Shown here piece after piece: positions 1 through 8,582 of a stretch of 64,000 nucleotides of DNA. The DNA is taken from assembly GCA_963666805.2 (NCBI GenBank), contig CAXXWR010000004.1:1-64000 (forward strand), given 5' to 3'. Numbering within the stretch: position 1 is the first letter of the stretch; the number at the start of each line of letters is the position of its first letter. The notes under the pieces were generated by a model. The model did no database searches. It had not been told where the DNA came from and saw only the letters and a program-made list of their open reading frames with translations. Made by a program: the position numbers and the translations under genes. The stretch is from Fusibacter sp963666805. Lineage in GTDB: Bacteria; Bacillota; Clostridia; Peptostreptococcales; Acidaminobacteraceae.

Positions 1-851
1 CAATTGAAGCTGCTTTTGATGACTATTTTGGTCAAAACTTAAGAGGAAAAGACATTATTGATGATAGTATGCAGTACAGTCTTAAGGCAGGCGGAAAACG
101 CATAAGACCTATCTTGTTACTTGAAGTATGCAAGGCTTACGGGGGCGATATTGATCAAGCAATGCCCTTTGCAGTCGCGATAGAAATGATCCATACTTAT
201 TCATTGATTCATGATGACTTACCCTGTATGGATAATGATGACTTGAGAAGAGGTAAACCAACAAATCATGTGGTCTACGGCTATGATATAGCGGTACTGG
301 CAGGTGATGGTCTTTTAAATTTGGCTGCTGAAACAATGACACATGCTTGTTTACAAATGCCCCATGCCCAAAGGGGTTTAAAAGCGATGCAAACCATACT
401 GTCTGCGTCAGGTTCATCGGGGATGATTTTAGGTCAAGTGGCTGATATTAAGTTTCAATCAGATGATATGATGGTTGAAACCTTGGATTATATCAACGCC
501 TATAAAACAGGTAAAATGCTGACAGCTTCTATTTTAGCTGGTGCTATTTTAGCGGGTGTTGAGTCTGAAGAGTTAAATCAATTAGAACATATTGGCGATG
601 ACATTGGCCTTTTGTTTCAACTGGTTGATGATTTATTAGATATAGTAGGAAATGCAGAGAAACTTGGAAAACGAACACAGATGGATATTCAGAATGAAAA
701 GGTAACGTACCCGTTATTACTGGGAATTGATAAAACGCATGAGCGTATAGAAGAATTACAAAAGACACTGATGGAAAAAATAAAGGGCTTGTCAATTACC
801 TCTGAATTTTTAATTGAAACCATCCAATTTTTAGTGAATAGAGAATATTAA
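1..851 (+). CDS. ispA: Polyprenyl (farnesyl-type) diphosphate synthase, 5' end outside window
   Basis: Condenses isopentenyl diphosphate with allylic diphosphates to make C15 (possibly C20) prenyl diphosphate in the cytoplasm. The reading frame is open from base 3, so the true start lies upstream of the window. Visible family motifs are GGKRIRP, the first aspartate-rich motif DDLPCMDND with RRGKPTNH, and the second DDLLD near the C terminus. The end is slightly short, finishing with FLVNREY. It sits 16 bp before a DUF212 gene and upstream of the OLE RNA and dxs, the usual isoprenoid neighbourhood in Firmicutes. Family assignment is sure; chain length is not. Confidence 0.95.
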   Translation, partial: IEAAFDDYFGQNLRGKDIIDDSMQYSLKAGGKRIRPILLLEVCKAYGGDIDQAMPFAVAIEMIHTYSLIHDDLPCMDNDDLRRGKPTNHVVYGYDIAVLAGDGLLNLAAETMTHACLQMPHAQRGLKAMQTILSASGSSGMILGQVADIKFQSDDMMVETLDYINAYKTGKMLTASILAGAILAGVESEELNQLEHIGDDIGLLFQLVDDLLDIVGNAEKLGKRTQMDIQNEKVTYPLLLGIDKTHERIEELQKTLMEKIKGLSITSEFLIETIQFLVNREY

Positions 852-867
852 GTGATTGAGGTAAAAG

Positions 868-1311
868 ATGGAAATCGTTGAAGAATTAATGGCCAATAAG
901 ATACTACTTTGTGCAATTGTTGCTTGGTTTGTAGCTCAGACTACTAAAGTTGTGATTACATTATTAGTAGAGCGAGAATTTAAATTTGAAAGGTTTCACG
1001 GGTCGGGCGGGATGCCAAGTGCACATACGGCGACCATTATGGCGGCGACAACCGCGATTGGCTTAACAGAAGGTTTTGATTCACATATGTTTGCACTGGG
1101 AATGATTATGACTTTTATTGTCATGTATGATGCATCAGGTGTCAGACGTTCAGTGGGTAAGCAAGCCAAATTATTAAACGATATTATCAGGGATTTAGCA
1201 GAATATAAACATTTACAAGAAGAAAGAATGAAAGAACTGGTTGGTCATAAACCAACAGAAGTTGCAGTGGGTGCCGTTTTAGGTGTAGTTATTGCAAATT
1301 TATTGATTTAA
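868..1311 (+). CDS. DUF212 / divergent PAP2 family membrane protein (YuiD-like)
   Basis: A 147-residue protein of the divergent PAP2 (DUF212) family. Visible features are a hydrophobic N-terminal helix (residues about 8-28), the GSGGMPSAHTAT motif that resembles the PAP2 phosphatase core, a hydrophobic segment around 70-90, the VRRSVGKQAKLLN block and a hydrophobic C terminus. Substrate is unknown; a role with lipid or prenyl phosphates would fit the neighbours ispA and dxs but is inference. ATG start 16 bp after ispA, probably in the same transcript. Confidence 0.85.
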   Translation: MEIVEELMANKILLCAIVAWFVAQTTKVVITLLVEREFKFERFHGSGGMPSAHTATIMAATTAIGLTEGFDSHMFALGMIMTFIVMYDASGVRRSVGKQAKLLNDIIRDLAEYKHLQEERMKELVGHKPTEVAVGAVLGVVIANLLI

Positions 1312-1319
1312 GCATAAAC

Positions 1320-1880
1320 GCTTAGAGGTGCAGTATTCTAGTCAGAGCTTCTAATTCTGAAGGCGGGGCTAAAAATCCGCTTAAGGGCACATCGATGAAG
1401 TTCCTGGTTTCAGCTTGAAACGCCCAGTTTCGGGTTGATTCTGGGAGTAAGGATCTGGGGGCATCCTACAATGGCATGTAGGACCTGACCCTCACTCCGT
1501 GGAGACTTGTCTTAGGACTTGGTAAAACCTATCCATGGTTGAAAGGCTAGGGATAGCGTAGCCTGCCTTGAGTGGTGACGGTGGACGGTAGTTCAAGCGG
1601 CGTTCTGTTGGCCAATAGAACAAAGCTATTGCTAATCAAAACCGTGGCTGCAAAAGAGGCTAGGAATTAGTTTGCCTGTTGAGGAAATCTCCTAGGCTGT
1701 TTTTTAATAAGGTTAAATAGGGATTGAAGTGTGGACTGAGTGGTAATCCAGTCTTATAGTCGGAAACGCTATAAATTGCAATATAATGGGAAACCCCTGT
1801 TTTGGCGACAAAACAGTATTGCTTTGGGAAATCCTACTGGACCTAAGCCGCAGAATTAACTTATTTAATTGCCTCTAAGC
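1320..1880 (+). ncRNA. ole: OLE RNA (ornate, large, extremophilic RNA)
   Basis: About 560 bases with no credible reading frame and a markedly higher G+C content than the neighbours. The ends pair: GCTTAGAGG at 1320-1328 is the exact reverse complement of CCTCTAAGC at 1872-1880, giving a closing stem. The inside is rich in short complementary blocks. Size, position between ispA/DUF212 and dxs, and a following four-helix membrane protein match the known OLE RNA locus of Firmicutes, where the RNA forms a membrane ribonucleoprotein with OapA. The call rests on context and shape; an Rfam covariance search would settle it. Confidence 0.8.
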
Positions 1881-1923
1881 TTTATATATATAGGTATAAT
1901 TGAAATAAATAAAAGAACTATAT

Positions 1924-1959
1924 AAAGCATCGGTTTTATTCAGATGCTTTTGATTTTTT
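1924..1959 (+). terminator. Hairpin with T-rich tail after the OLE RNA
   Basis: AAAGCATC (1924-1931) pairs with GATGCTTT (1943-1950) over an 11-base loop and is followed by a T-rich stretch. It is placed to end the OLE transcript or to limit read-through into the OapA-type gene. Confidence 0.55.
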
Positions 1960-1990
1960 GATAAGATAAAACAAATGAAATGGTGAAATT

Positions 1991-2563
1991 ATGAAAGTAA
2001 AAATCAATAAAAAGTGGATATTTAGAACATTTCTAATGACCTTTGTCTTAGCGATTATTTTTAGCATTATTTCTGAATCATTGATTAGAAATGTCAATGT
2101 CGTCTTTGCTTTTGTGTTACTGCTTCTTATTATCACAATTGGTATTTTTTTTGACGCGATTGGGATTTCGGTTGCTGCTGCGGATGAAAAACCTTTTCAT
2201 GCTATGGCTGCTTCCAAGATTGAGAGTGCGAGATATGCTGTGATACTCATTAAGAACGCATCAAAAGTATCCAACTTTTGTAATGATGTTGTAGGTGATA
2301 TAGCAGGAATTATCAGTGGTACAACGATTGGTATTATTATTGGTTTTTTTGATGCCTATCAAATTGCACCTGAAGTGCGTTCGGTTATTTCCATTGTTAT
2401 GAGTGGGATGGTTGCTGGACTTACAGTAGGTGGCAAGGCGATTGGGAAAGAAATTGCAATTAGTCATGCCAAAGAAGTCGTAGGCTTTGCAGGAAAGGTT
2501 ATTTACTTTTTCAAAAAGGTAACAACACTAGAGACTTATGTATCACTATTTAGAAAGGGTTAA
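1991..2563 (+). CDS. OLE-associated membrane protein, OapA-type
   Basis: A 190-residue protein with about four membrane segments (roughly residues 12-32, 36-60, 100-122 and 130-150) and a basic N terminus. It lies between the OLE RNA and dxs, exactly where the OLE-binding partner OapA is encoded in other Firmicutes, and its size and topology fit. I identify it by position and topology rather than by a recognised signature. Its stop is 2 bp before the dxs start, so the two are probably translated from one mRNA. Alternative: an unrelated small membrane protein. Confidence 0.7.
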   Translation: MKVKINKKWIFRTFLMTFVLAIIFSIISESLIRNVNVVFAFVLLLLIITIGIFFDAIGISVAAADEKPFHAMAASKIESARYAVILIKNASKVSNFCNDVVGDIAGIISGTTIGIIIGFFDAYQIAPEVRSVISIVMSGMVAGLTVGGKAIGKEIAISHAKEVVGFAGKVIYFFKKVTTLETYVSLFRKG

Positions 2564-2565
2564 CC

Positions 2566-4422
2566 ATGTATAAAATGTTAGATCGTGTGAATTCTCCAGA
2601 AGAACTGAAGGCATTATCGCTGGATGAGTTAAAGGTCCTAGCAATTGATATTCGTCAATTTTTAATTGAAAATGTTTCAAAAACGGGTGGGCATTTAGCT
2701 TCTAATTTAGGCGTTGTTGAATTAACAATAGCCTTACATTATTGTTTTAATTCACCAACAGATAAACTCATATGGGATGTGGGTCATCAAGCCTATGTAC
2801 ATAAAATTTTAACCGGTAGAAAAGACCAATTTGATTCTTTGCGTCAGTGGGGGGGACTCAGTGGCTTTCTAAAACGAGAGGAGAGCCCTCATGATGCGTT
2901 TGAAGCAGGTCATAGTAGTACATCTATTTCAGCGGGAATTGGTATGGCAATCGCTAGAGATATTGCTCAGCAAGAATATGATGTCGTATCCGTGATAGGC
3001 GATGGTGCCTTAACCGGTGGCATGGCTCTTGAAGCACTGAATTTTGTTGGTCATCAAAAAACGAATATGAAAGTGATCCTCAATGACAATGAGATGTCAA
3101 TTTCAGAAAATGTAGGCGGTATTTCAAAAGCTTTAAGTCAAATCCGTACCACCGAGTCTTATGCGAAACTGAAAGGGGAAACCAAGTCTACACTGTCACG
3201 CATTCCTAATGTGGGGCGTTCTATGGTAGAAGTGATTGGTAAACTCAAAGATACGCTTAAATATGTAGTGGTGGATGGCGGTTATTTTTTTGAAGAATTG
3301 GGACTCACTTATATTGGACCTATTAATGGTCATAATGTGAATGAACTCATTGAAAATATAGCTATTATTAAACGGGTAAAGGGCCCGGTTGTTATGCATG
3401 TTATTACTCAAAAAGGCAAAGGGTACATTGGTGCAGAAATCAACCCCAATAAGTATCATGGTGTAGGTAAATTTGACCCTAAAGTGGGCGTTCAATCTTC
3501 ACCTAAACATGATTATTCTAGTGTTTTTGCCCATCATTTGATGGATTTAGCAGAAAAACATGATGATATAGTTGCTATTAGTGCAGCTATGATAACAGGA
3601 ACAGGACTGACATCTTTTAAAGAACGTTTTCCTGAACGAACCTTTGATGTAGGGATAGCTGAACAACATGGTGTTACCATGGCAGCAGGATTAGCGACCC
3701 AAGGAATTAAGCCTTTTGTAGCAATTTATAGTACTTTTTTACAAAGAGCGTATGATCAAATCTTACATGATGTTTGTATTCAAAAATTGCCGGTGGTCTT
3801 TTGTATAGATCGTGCTGGCCTTGTGGGAAATGATGGTGAAACACATCACGGGGTCTTTGACTTGTCGTATTTGTCTCAAATGCCCAATATGACTATTTTA
3901 TCACCTAAGGATGAAGTTGAATTCAAAGCGATGTTGGATTATGCTTATGCCTATAAAGAAGGACCTGTAGCGATTCGTTATCCAAGGGGGAACGCAGAAG
4001 TATTTGGTTTAGCCAGTGAGGCGCCTTTTAAACCTCAATTGATTTTGGAGGAAAAGGAAGGGATGTTGATTACAACAGGAAAAATGACTGAATTAGGCGT
4101 AAAAGCTGCTCATCAAGCAGGGTTTGGAGTGGTTCATGTCCCTTGCATTAAGCCCATAGATGTTGAGGCGATTTTGGCTTATACACAAAATGCCAAGTGG
4201 CTCTTCACACTAGAAGATAATACGGTCAATGGTGGTTTAGGAGAAAAGATAGAACAGGTGATTACCAGTCATATTCAATCGTATAATCGGTTGACTCATT
4301 TTGAAATGTTAGGCATTCAAGATACGTTTGTCTCTCACGGCAATACGGATAGATTATTAAAAGAAATTGGACTTGATGTTGAAAGTCTGGTAGAGAAGAT
4401 GAAGGCGGTGCAGAATGGCTAA
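2566..4422 (+). CDS. dxs: 1-deoxy-D-xylulose-5-phosphate synthase
   Basis: First step of the MEP isoprenoid pathway: condenses pyruvate and glyceraldehyde 3-phosphate with thiamine diphosphate, releasing CO2. At 618 residues it is close to the usual length. Visible are the N-terminal TPP-binding region with GHSSTSISAG and GDGALTGGMALEALN, the DVGIAEQHGVTMAAG segment of the pyrimidine domain, and the C-terminal transketolase domain. The start follows the OapA-type stop by 2 bp and the 3' end overlaps tlyA by 8 bp, so translation is probably coupled. Confidence 0.97.
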   Translation: MYKMLDRVNSPEELKALSLDELKVLAIDIRQFLIENVSKTGGHLASNLGVVELTIALHYCFNSPTDKLIWDVGHQAYVHKILTGRKDQFDSLRQWGGLSGFLKREESPHDAFEAGHSSTSISAGIGMAIARDIAQQEYDVVSVIGDGALTGGMALEALNFVGHQKTNMKVILNDNEMSISENVGGISKALSQIRTTESYAKLKGETKSTLSRIPNVGRSMVEVIGKLKDTLKYVVVDGGYFFEELGLTYIGPINGHNVNELIENIAIIKRVKGPVVMHVITQKGKGYIGAEINPNKYHGVGKFDPKVGVQSSPKHDYSSVFAHHLMDLAEKHDDIVAISAAMITGTGLTSFKERFPERTFDVGIAEQHGVTMAAGLATQGIKPFVAIYSTFLQRAYDQILHDVCIQKLPVVFCIDRAGLVGNDGETHHGVFDLSYLSQMPNMTILSPKDEVEFKAMLDYAYAYKEGPVAIRYPRGNAEVFGLASEAPFKPQLILEEKEGMLITTGKMTELGVKAAHQAGFGVVHVPCIKPIDVEAILAYTQNAKWLFTLEDNTVNGGLGEKIEQVITSHIQSYNRLTHFEMLGIQDTFVSHGNTDRLLKEIGLDVESLVEKMKAVQNG

Positions 4423-5224
4423 GGAAAGATTAGATGTCCTTCTCCATCAATTGGGATTGTGCGAAAGCAGGGAAAAAGCTAAAAAAACAATTATGGCTGG
4501 TGTTGTATTTGTCAACAATCAGAGAGAAGATAAGCCTGGAACCCAAGTAGATGTAGACAGTCATATAGAAGTAAAAGGGAACCCAATTCCTTATGTAAGT
4601 CGTGGAGGATTAAAGCTTGAGAAGGCGATGGCGCTTCATCACTTATCACTTGAAAAGAAGAGATGTATGGATATTGGGGCGTCTACGGGAGGCTTTACAG
4701 ATTGTATGCTTCAAAATGGTGCTAGTCATGTTCATTCTGTTGATGTGGGATACGGGCAACTGGATTGGAAATTAAGGACAGATGACCGCGTGACCAATAT
4801 GGAAAGAACTAATATTAGATATGTTACGAGAGAACAAGTGGGAGATCCTCTTGATTTTATCAGTATTGATGTGTCTTTTATTTCGTTGAGATTGGTGCTG
4901 CCGGTTGCTTTTGACCTTTTAGATGACCAAGGCGAAATTGTTTTTTTAATTAAGCCCCAATTTGAAGCAGGCCGAGAACAGGTTAAAAAAAATGGTGTGG
5001 TGAGAGACCCTAAGGTTCATGCACAAGTCATTAGACGCTTATTAGACTTTTGTCAGTCGATAAACCTCTTAGTTAAAGATGTGACTTATTCGCCTATTAA
5101 AGGACCTAAGGGCAATATAGAGTTTTTAGCTTATGCGGTTAAAGGCTCTGATGATCCCTTTGTTGCAATTGATGAAGTAGAACTCGTTGAGCGAGCACAT
5201 CAAGAATTAGTAAAAGAAAAATAA
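4415..5224 (+). CDS. tlyA: TlyA-family rRNA methyltransferase / S4-domain protein
   Basis: A 269-residue SAM-dependent 2'-O-methyltransferase of the TlyA family, expected to act on ribosomal RNA. An S4 RNA-binding domain fills residues about 2-60 (RLDVLLHQLGLCESREKA). A FtsJ-like Rossmann fold follows, with the SAM motif DIGASTGGFTDC near residue 85, ISIDVSFISL and KPQFEAG. It overlaps the end of dxs by 8 bp, a conserved dxs-tlyA arrangement in Firmicutes. Start ATG is supported by an internal AAGGA-like sequence in the end of dxs. Confidence 0.93.
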   Translation: MAKERLDVLLHQLGLCESREKAKKTIMAGVVFVNNQREDKPGTQVDVDSHIEVKGNPIPYVSRGGLKLEKAMALHHLSLEKKRCMDIGASTGGFTDCMLQNGASHVHSVDVGYGQLDWKLRTDDRVTNMERTNIRYVTREQVGDPLDFISIDVSFISLRLVLPVAFDLLDDQGEIVFLIKPQFEAGREQVKKNGVVRDPKVHAQVIRRLLDFCQSINLLVKDVTYSPIKGPKGNIEFLAYAVKGSDDPFVAIDEVELVERAHQELVKEK

Positions 5225-5231
5225 GAGGTTA

Positions 5232-5774
5232 ATGGTGAAAGAATTTTTAGATTTATTTATATCTTTTTTCAAAGTTGGGCTTTTTACAATTGGTGGAGGC
5301 TATGCTATGCTCCCCATTATTGAAAGAGAGCTAGTGGATTCAAAGCAAATGATGACAATGGATGAAGTGCTTGAGTGTTATTCACTAGCACAATCACTCC
5401 CAGGTGTTATTGCTTCCAATACAGCTGTTTTTGTAGGTTATAGACGGGCTGGCGTTAAAGGTGCTGTCGCTGCTGTTTTAGGAGTGATTATTCCTTCAAT
5501 TCTTATTATATTGGGAATTGCCGCTATATTTGATCGTGTGAAAGACAATCCCTATGTAACCAAAGCATTTAATGGGATGCGGGTAGTGGTCTTAGCACTG
5601 CTTATTAATTCTATGCTCAAGTTGGTTAAAAAATCAGTAAAGGGTATTTTAGGTTGGATTATTGCCATTGTTTCTTTTGTGGTAGTTATGTTTACATCTA
5701 TTTCACCTGTTTATGTGATTTTGTTAGCAGGACTTATTGCAGTCCTTGTTTATAGAGGGCAGGTGGTTGAATAA
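5232..5774 (+). CDS. chrA: Chromate transporter, half-size CHR protein 1
   Basis: A 180-residue membrane protein of the chromate ion transporter (CHR) family, short-chain type with one CHR domain. It has the family start FISFFKVGLFTIGGGYAMLPIIERELV, the QSLPGVIASNTAVFVGY block and about five or six membrane segments. It works with the next gene as a pair that together equals one long-chain ChrA. The stop codon overlaps the next start by one base, so the pair is translated together. The family moves chromate; the real substrate here may be another oxyanion. Confidence 0.9.
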   Translation: MVKEFLDLFISFFKVGLFTIGGGYAMLPIIERELVDSKQMMTMDEVLECYSLAQSLPGVIASNTAVFVGYRRAGVKGAVAAVLGVIIPSILIILGIAAIFDRVKDNPYVTKAFNGMRVVVLALLINSMLKLVKKSVKGILGWIIAIVSFVVVMFTSISPVYVILLAGLIAVLVYRGQVVE

Positions 5775-6304
5775 TGGCTTTTATATTATTTTTGCTGTCT
5801 TTTATTAAGATTGGTGCATTTACTTATGGTGGTGGCCTTGCGATGATTCCTTTATTAAGGGATATTGCTGTTAATAGTGGCTGGATGTCAGATGGTGGTT
5901 TTGCAGATTTGATTGCGATTTCTCAATCGACGCCAGGACCAATTGCGATTAATATGGCGACTTTTATTGGTTATGGACAATACGGACCTTTGGGGTCGGT
6001 GTTGGCATCACTTTCTGTTGTTTTACCAGGTTTTGTTTTTGCTTTGGTAATTTCTAAATTTTTGACACATTTTAATGAACAACCAGTGGTTAAACATGCA
6101 CTAATTGGTCTCAAAGCATCCATTATTGGATTATTATTCACAGCTATTATTCAAGTTGGACGTGTTTCCTTATTGTCTTCAAACTCTGTAGATATAAAGG
6201 CTGTAGTCCTTTTAATTGGGTCCTTTATTGCTATTCGATTGACCAAGTGGCATCCTATTGTATACATTGTAATTGTGGGGATTATGAGCCTATTTATTTG
6301 GTAA
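5774..6304 (+). CDS. chrA: Chromate transporter, half-size CHR protein 2
   Basis: The 176-residue partner of the preceding gene, with the matching motifs FIKIGAFTYGGGLAMIPLLRD and AISQSTPGPIAINMATFIGY and several membrane helices. Short-chain CHR proteins usually occur as such tandem pairs with opposite membrane topology. The pair takes the place where many Clostridia carry NAD kinase between tlyA and argR. Confidence 0.9.
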   Translation: MAFILFLLSFIKIGAFTYGGGLAMIPLLRDIAVNSGWMSDGGFADLIAISQSTPGPIAINMATFIGYGQYGPLGSVLASLSVVLPGFVFALVISKFLTHFNEQPVVKHALIGLKASIIGLLFTAIIQVGRVSLLSSNSVDIKAVVLLIGSFIAIRLTKWHPIVYIVIVGIMSLFIW

Positions 6305-6312
6305 TCCTTTAT

Positions 6313-6341
6313 TTGTGTACTCATAAAAATTGTAATATAAT
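6313..6341 (+). promoter_or_regulatory. Sigma-A-type promoter upstream of argR
   Basis: TTGTGT (6313-6318), a 17-base spacer and a perfect TATAAT (6336-6341), ending 34 bases before the argR start. The A/T-rich surroundings could also hold an ArgR operator for autoregulation, but I cannot define one. Confidence 0.65.
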
Positions 6342-6375
6342 GAGAGTGTCAAAATTTATTTATTGGGGAGGAAAC

Positions 6376-6822
6376 ATGAAATATTCGAGACAGTCGAAGA
6401 TTCTTGAAATCATCGAATCAAAAGATGTTGAAACACAGGACGAATTAGCGAGAGAACTTAGAGAATCGGGGTTTCAAGTCACTCAAGCAACCGTTTCAAG
6501 AGACATCAAAGAGATGCGATTAATTAAAGTGCTTACAAAAAATGGGAAGTATAAGTATGCATCTATCAAGGAAAAAGAGGGTGCAATCAATGATCGTTTT
6601 TTGAAGATTTATCGAAATTCTGTTGTATCAATTGATTATTCGGGGAATATCATTGTCATCAAAACATTAGTAGGTTCTGCTAATGCGGCGGCAGTTTCCA
6701 TTGATGCACTTAATATCAAAGATATTATTGGCACGATTGCTGGAGACGATACAATATTCCTTTTGCTTAAAGATGAAAATAAGATTGATGAAGTTTTGGC
6801 ACAATTTAAAGAATTATTATAA
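6376..6822 (+). CDS. argR: Arginine repressor ArgR/AhrC
   Basis: Arginine-responsive regulator, 148 residues, the standard length. The N-terminal winged helix contains the TQATVSRDIKEM recognition region. The C-terminal oligomerisation and arginine-binding domain ends with GTIAGDDTIFLLLKDE. The reading frame is open upstream to 6247, but the ATG at 6376 follows the strong binding site GGGGAGGA and starts MKYSRQSKIL, as the family does, so this start was chosen. In Firmicutes argR stands before recN, as here. Confidence 0.95.
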   Translation: MKYSRQSKILEIIESKDVETQDELARELRESGFQVTQATVSRDIKEMRLIKVLTKNGKYKYASIKEKEGAINDRFLKIYRNSVVSIDYSGNIIVIKTLVGSANAAAVSIDALNIKDIIGTIAGDDTIFLLLKDENKIDEVLAQFKELL

Positions 6823-6849
6823 ATAGCAAGGTGCCATCGTGGAGGCTGT

Positions 6850-8526
6850 ATGATATTTGAATTACGGATTAAAGATTTTATATTGATTGACGAAGAAGTG
6901 ATTCGTTTTGATGAAGGACTTAATGTGATTACAGGTGAAACGGGTGCCGGAAAATCTATGATTTTGGGAGCGATTAAACTGATCTTAGGTGAACAAGCTA
7001 ATCGGGAACATGTGAGAATCGGTGCGGATAAAGCGGTAATCCAAGGTAGCTTTTTTACAAATGCTCAAGTAAATGATGCTCTAAAAAAACATGGAATTGG
7101 TGTTGACGATGACATTATTAATATTTCTAGAGAGGTTTATGCCAAGGGTAAAACGGTTGCTAGAATCAATGGGGAAGTGGTAACACTTTCTATTGTCAAA
7201 AGTGTCACCGAACATTTATTAACTATACACGGACAGCACGACAATCAAACTCTTTTACAATCTGCTGAGCAGTTAGAACTATTAGATGTTTTTGCCAGCG
7301 ATACAACAGAGTCTTTAAAAATAAAAGTGGCTGAGGCTTATGACCAGTTGATGTCATGCCAAGCCAAAATTCAGCAATTATTGCTTGATAACAATGATAA
7401 GGATAAACAACTGGATTTTTATCGATTTCAGTTTAGTGAAATTGAGGCAGCAGCTCTTAAAAAAGACGAAGATGTACTGCTTGAAAAAGAGTTTGAATAC
7501 ATATCAAACCTTGGAAAGATAACAGAGACATTCAACGAAGCAAAACAGCTTTTGTCAGGTGATTATGGCGAAGGTTTTGTAGGAGAACTTTCAAAGCTTT
7601 CAACTGCTTTTCATAAAATCAGTCACTATGATGATAAAGTTTTACAAGTAGATGAACGCTTAAGCAATATTTATTATTTATTGGAAGACTTGGCACATGA
7701 TATTGATGTCTATCAAGATGACTTGGAGTTCGATGCGGATGATTTCAAACGGATTGAAGACCGCTTGGATGAAATCAATCACTTGAAGTCTAAATATGGA
7801 AATACCTTGGACGCTATTTTTGATTATCAAGTTCAGATTGTCAATGAAATTGAAAAATATGAAAATATAGAGGTTTTATTACAAGAACTTGAAGCAGAAA
7901 GGGTTACTTGTGAAAAGGCTTATGATACAATAGCTATAAGGCTTTCAGAAGAAAGACAAGAAGCCGCTCAACATTTTGAAGTTTTGCTTCAAAATGAATT
8001 AAGTTTACTTAATATGAAACATGCCAAAATAGAGGTGAGGTGTTCGCGCTTAGAACACCGAAGTCGTTCAGGGACGGATCATGTTTCTATTTATATTTCG
8101 ACGAATCTGGGACAACCGATGAATCCACTTAAAAAGGTAGTGTCAGGTGGAGAACTTTCTAGAATTATGTTAGGAGTTCAAGTCGTCTTAGGTAAGAAAA
8201 ATAATGTATTAACCTTGATTTTTGATGAAATTGATGCAGGCATTAGTGGTGATACAGCCAATGTTGTCGGAGGTAAAATGGCTGAACTTTCAAATGATTG
8301 CCAGCTTATTTGTATTACACACTTACCACAAATTGCCGTCTTCGCTGATCATCATTTTAAAATTGAAAAACAAACAGATGAAGGCTTAACCGTCACACGT
8401 ATTCAAACGCTTTCAGATGATGCACGGGTATTGGAAATCAGCAGACTTGTTGGGGGTGCAGAAAAGACAGAAGCCACTCTTATCCATGCCAAAGAAATGA
8501 TAGAAAGTGCACATCGTCAGAAATAG
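6850..8526 (+). CDS. recN: DNA repair protein RecN
   Basis: SMC-like ATPase acting early in double-strand break repair, 558 residues, full length. Visible are Walker A GETGAGKS near residue 31, a long helical middle part (coiled coil, about 150-350), the ABC signature SGGELSR and Walker B LTLIFDEIDAGISG, then CITHLPQIA. It begins 27 bp after argR with GGAGGCTGT as binding site, and is probably co-transcribed with it. Confidence 0.96.
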   Translation: MIFELRIKDFILIDEEVIRFDEGLNVITGETGAGKSMILGAIKLILGEQANREHVRIGADKAVIQGSFFTNAQVNDALKKHGIGVDDDIINISREVYAKGKTVARINGEVVTLSIVKSVTEHLLTIHGQHDNQTLLQSAEQLELLDVFASDTTESLKIKVAEAYDQLMSCQAKIQQLLLDNNDKDKQLDFYRFQFSEIEAAALKKDEDVLLEKEFEYISNLGKITETFNEAKQLLSGDYGEGFVGELSKLSTAFHKISHYDDKVLQVDERLSNIYYLLEDLAHDIDVYQDDLEFDADDFKRIEDRLDEINHLKSKYGNTLDAIFDYQVQIVNEIEKYENIEVLLQELEAERVTCEKAYDTIAIRLSEERQEAAQHFEVLLQNELSLLNMKHAKIEVRCSRLEHRSRSGTDHVSIYISTNLGQPMNPLKKVVSGGELSRIMLGVQVVLGKKNNVLTLIFDEIDAGISGDTANVVGGKMAELSNDCQLICITHLPQIAVFADHHFKIEKQTDEGLTVTRIQTLSDDARVLEISRLVGGAEKTEATLIHAKEMIESAHRQK

Positions 8527-8582
8527 GGTCTTAAGGCTCGAAAAAGTCAAGTGATTAGTACAAACATTGGGGTTGAAATGAC

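Noticed and set aside
1936..2136. Minus-strand gene after the OLE RNA
   Set aside because: Shadow of the OapA-type gene; low-complexity, no ribosome binding site.
6247..6375. N-terminal extension of ArgR
   Set aside because: It overlaps the end of the chromate transporter gene and the argR promoter; the ATG at 6376 has the binding site.
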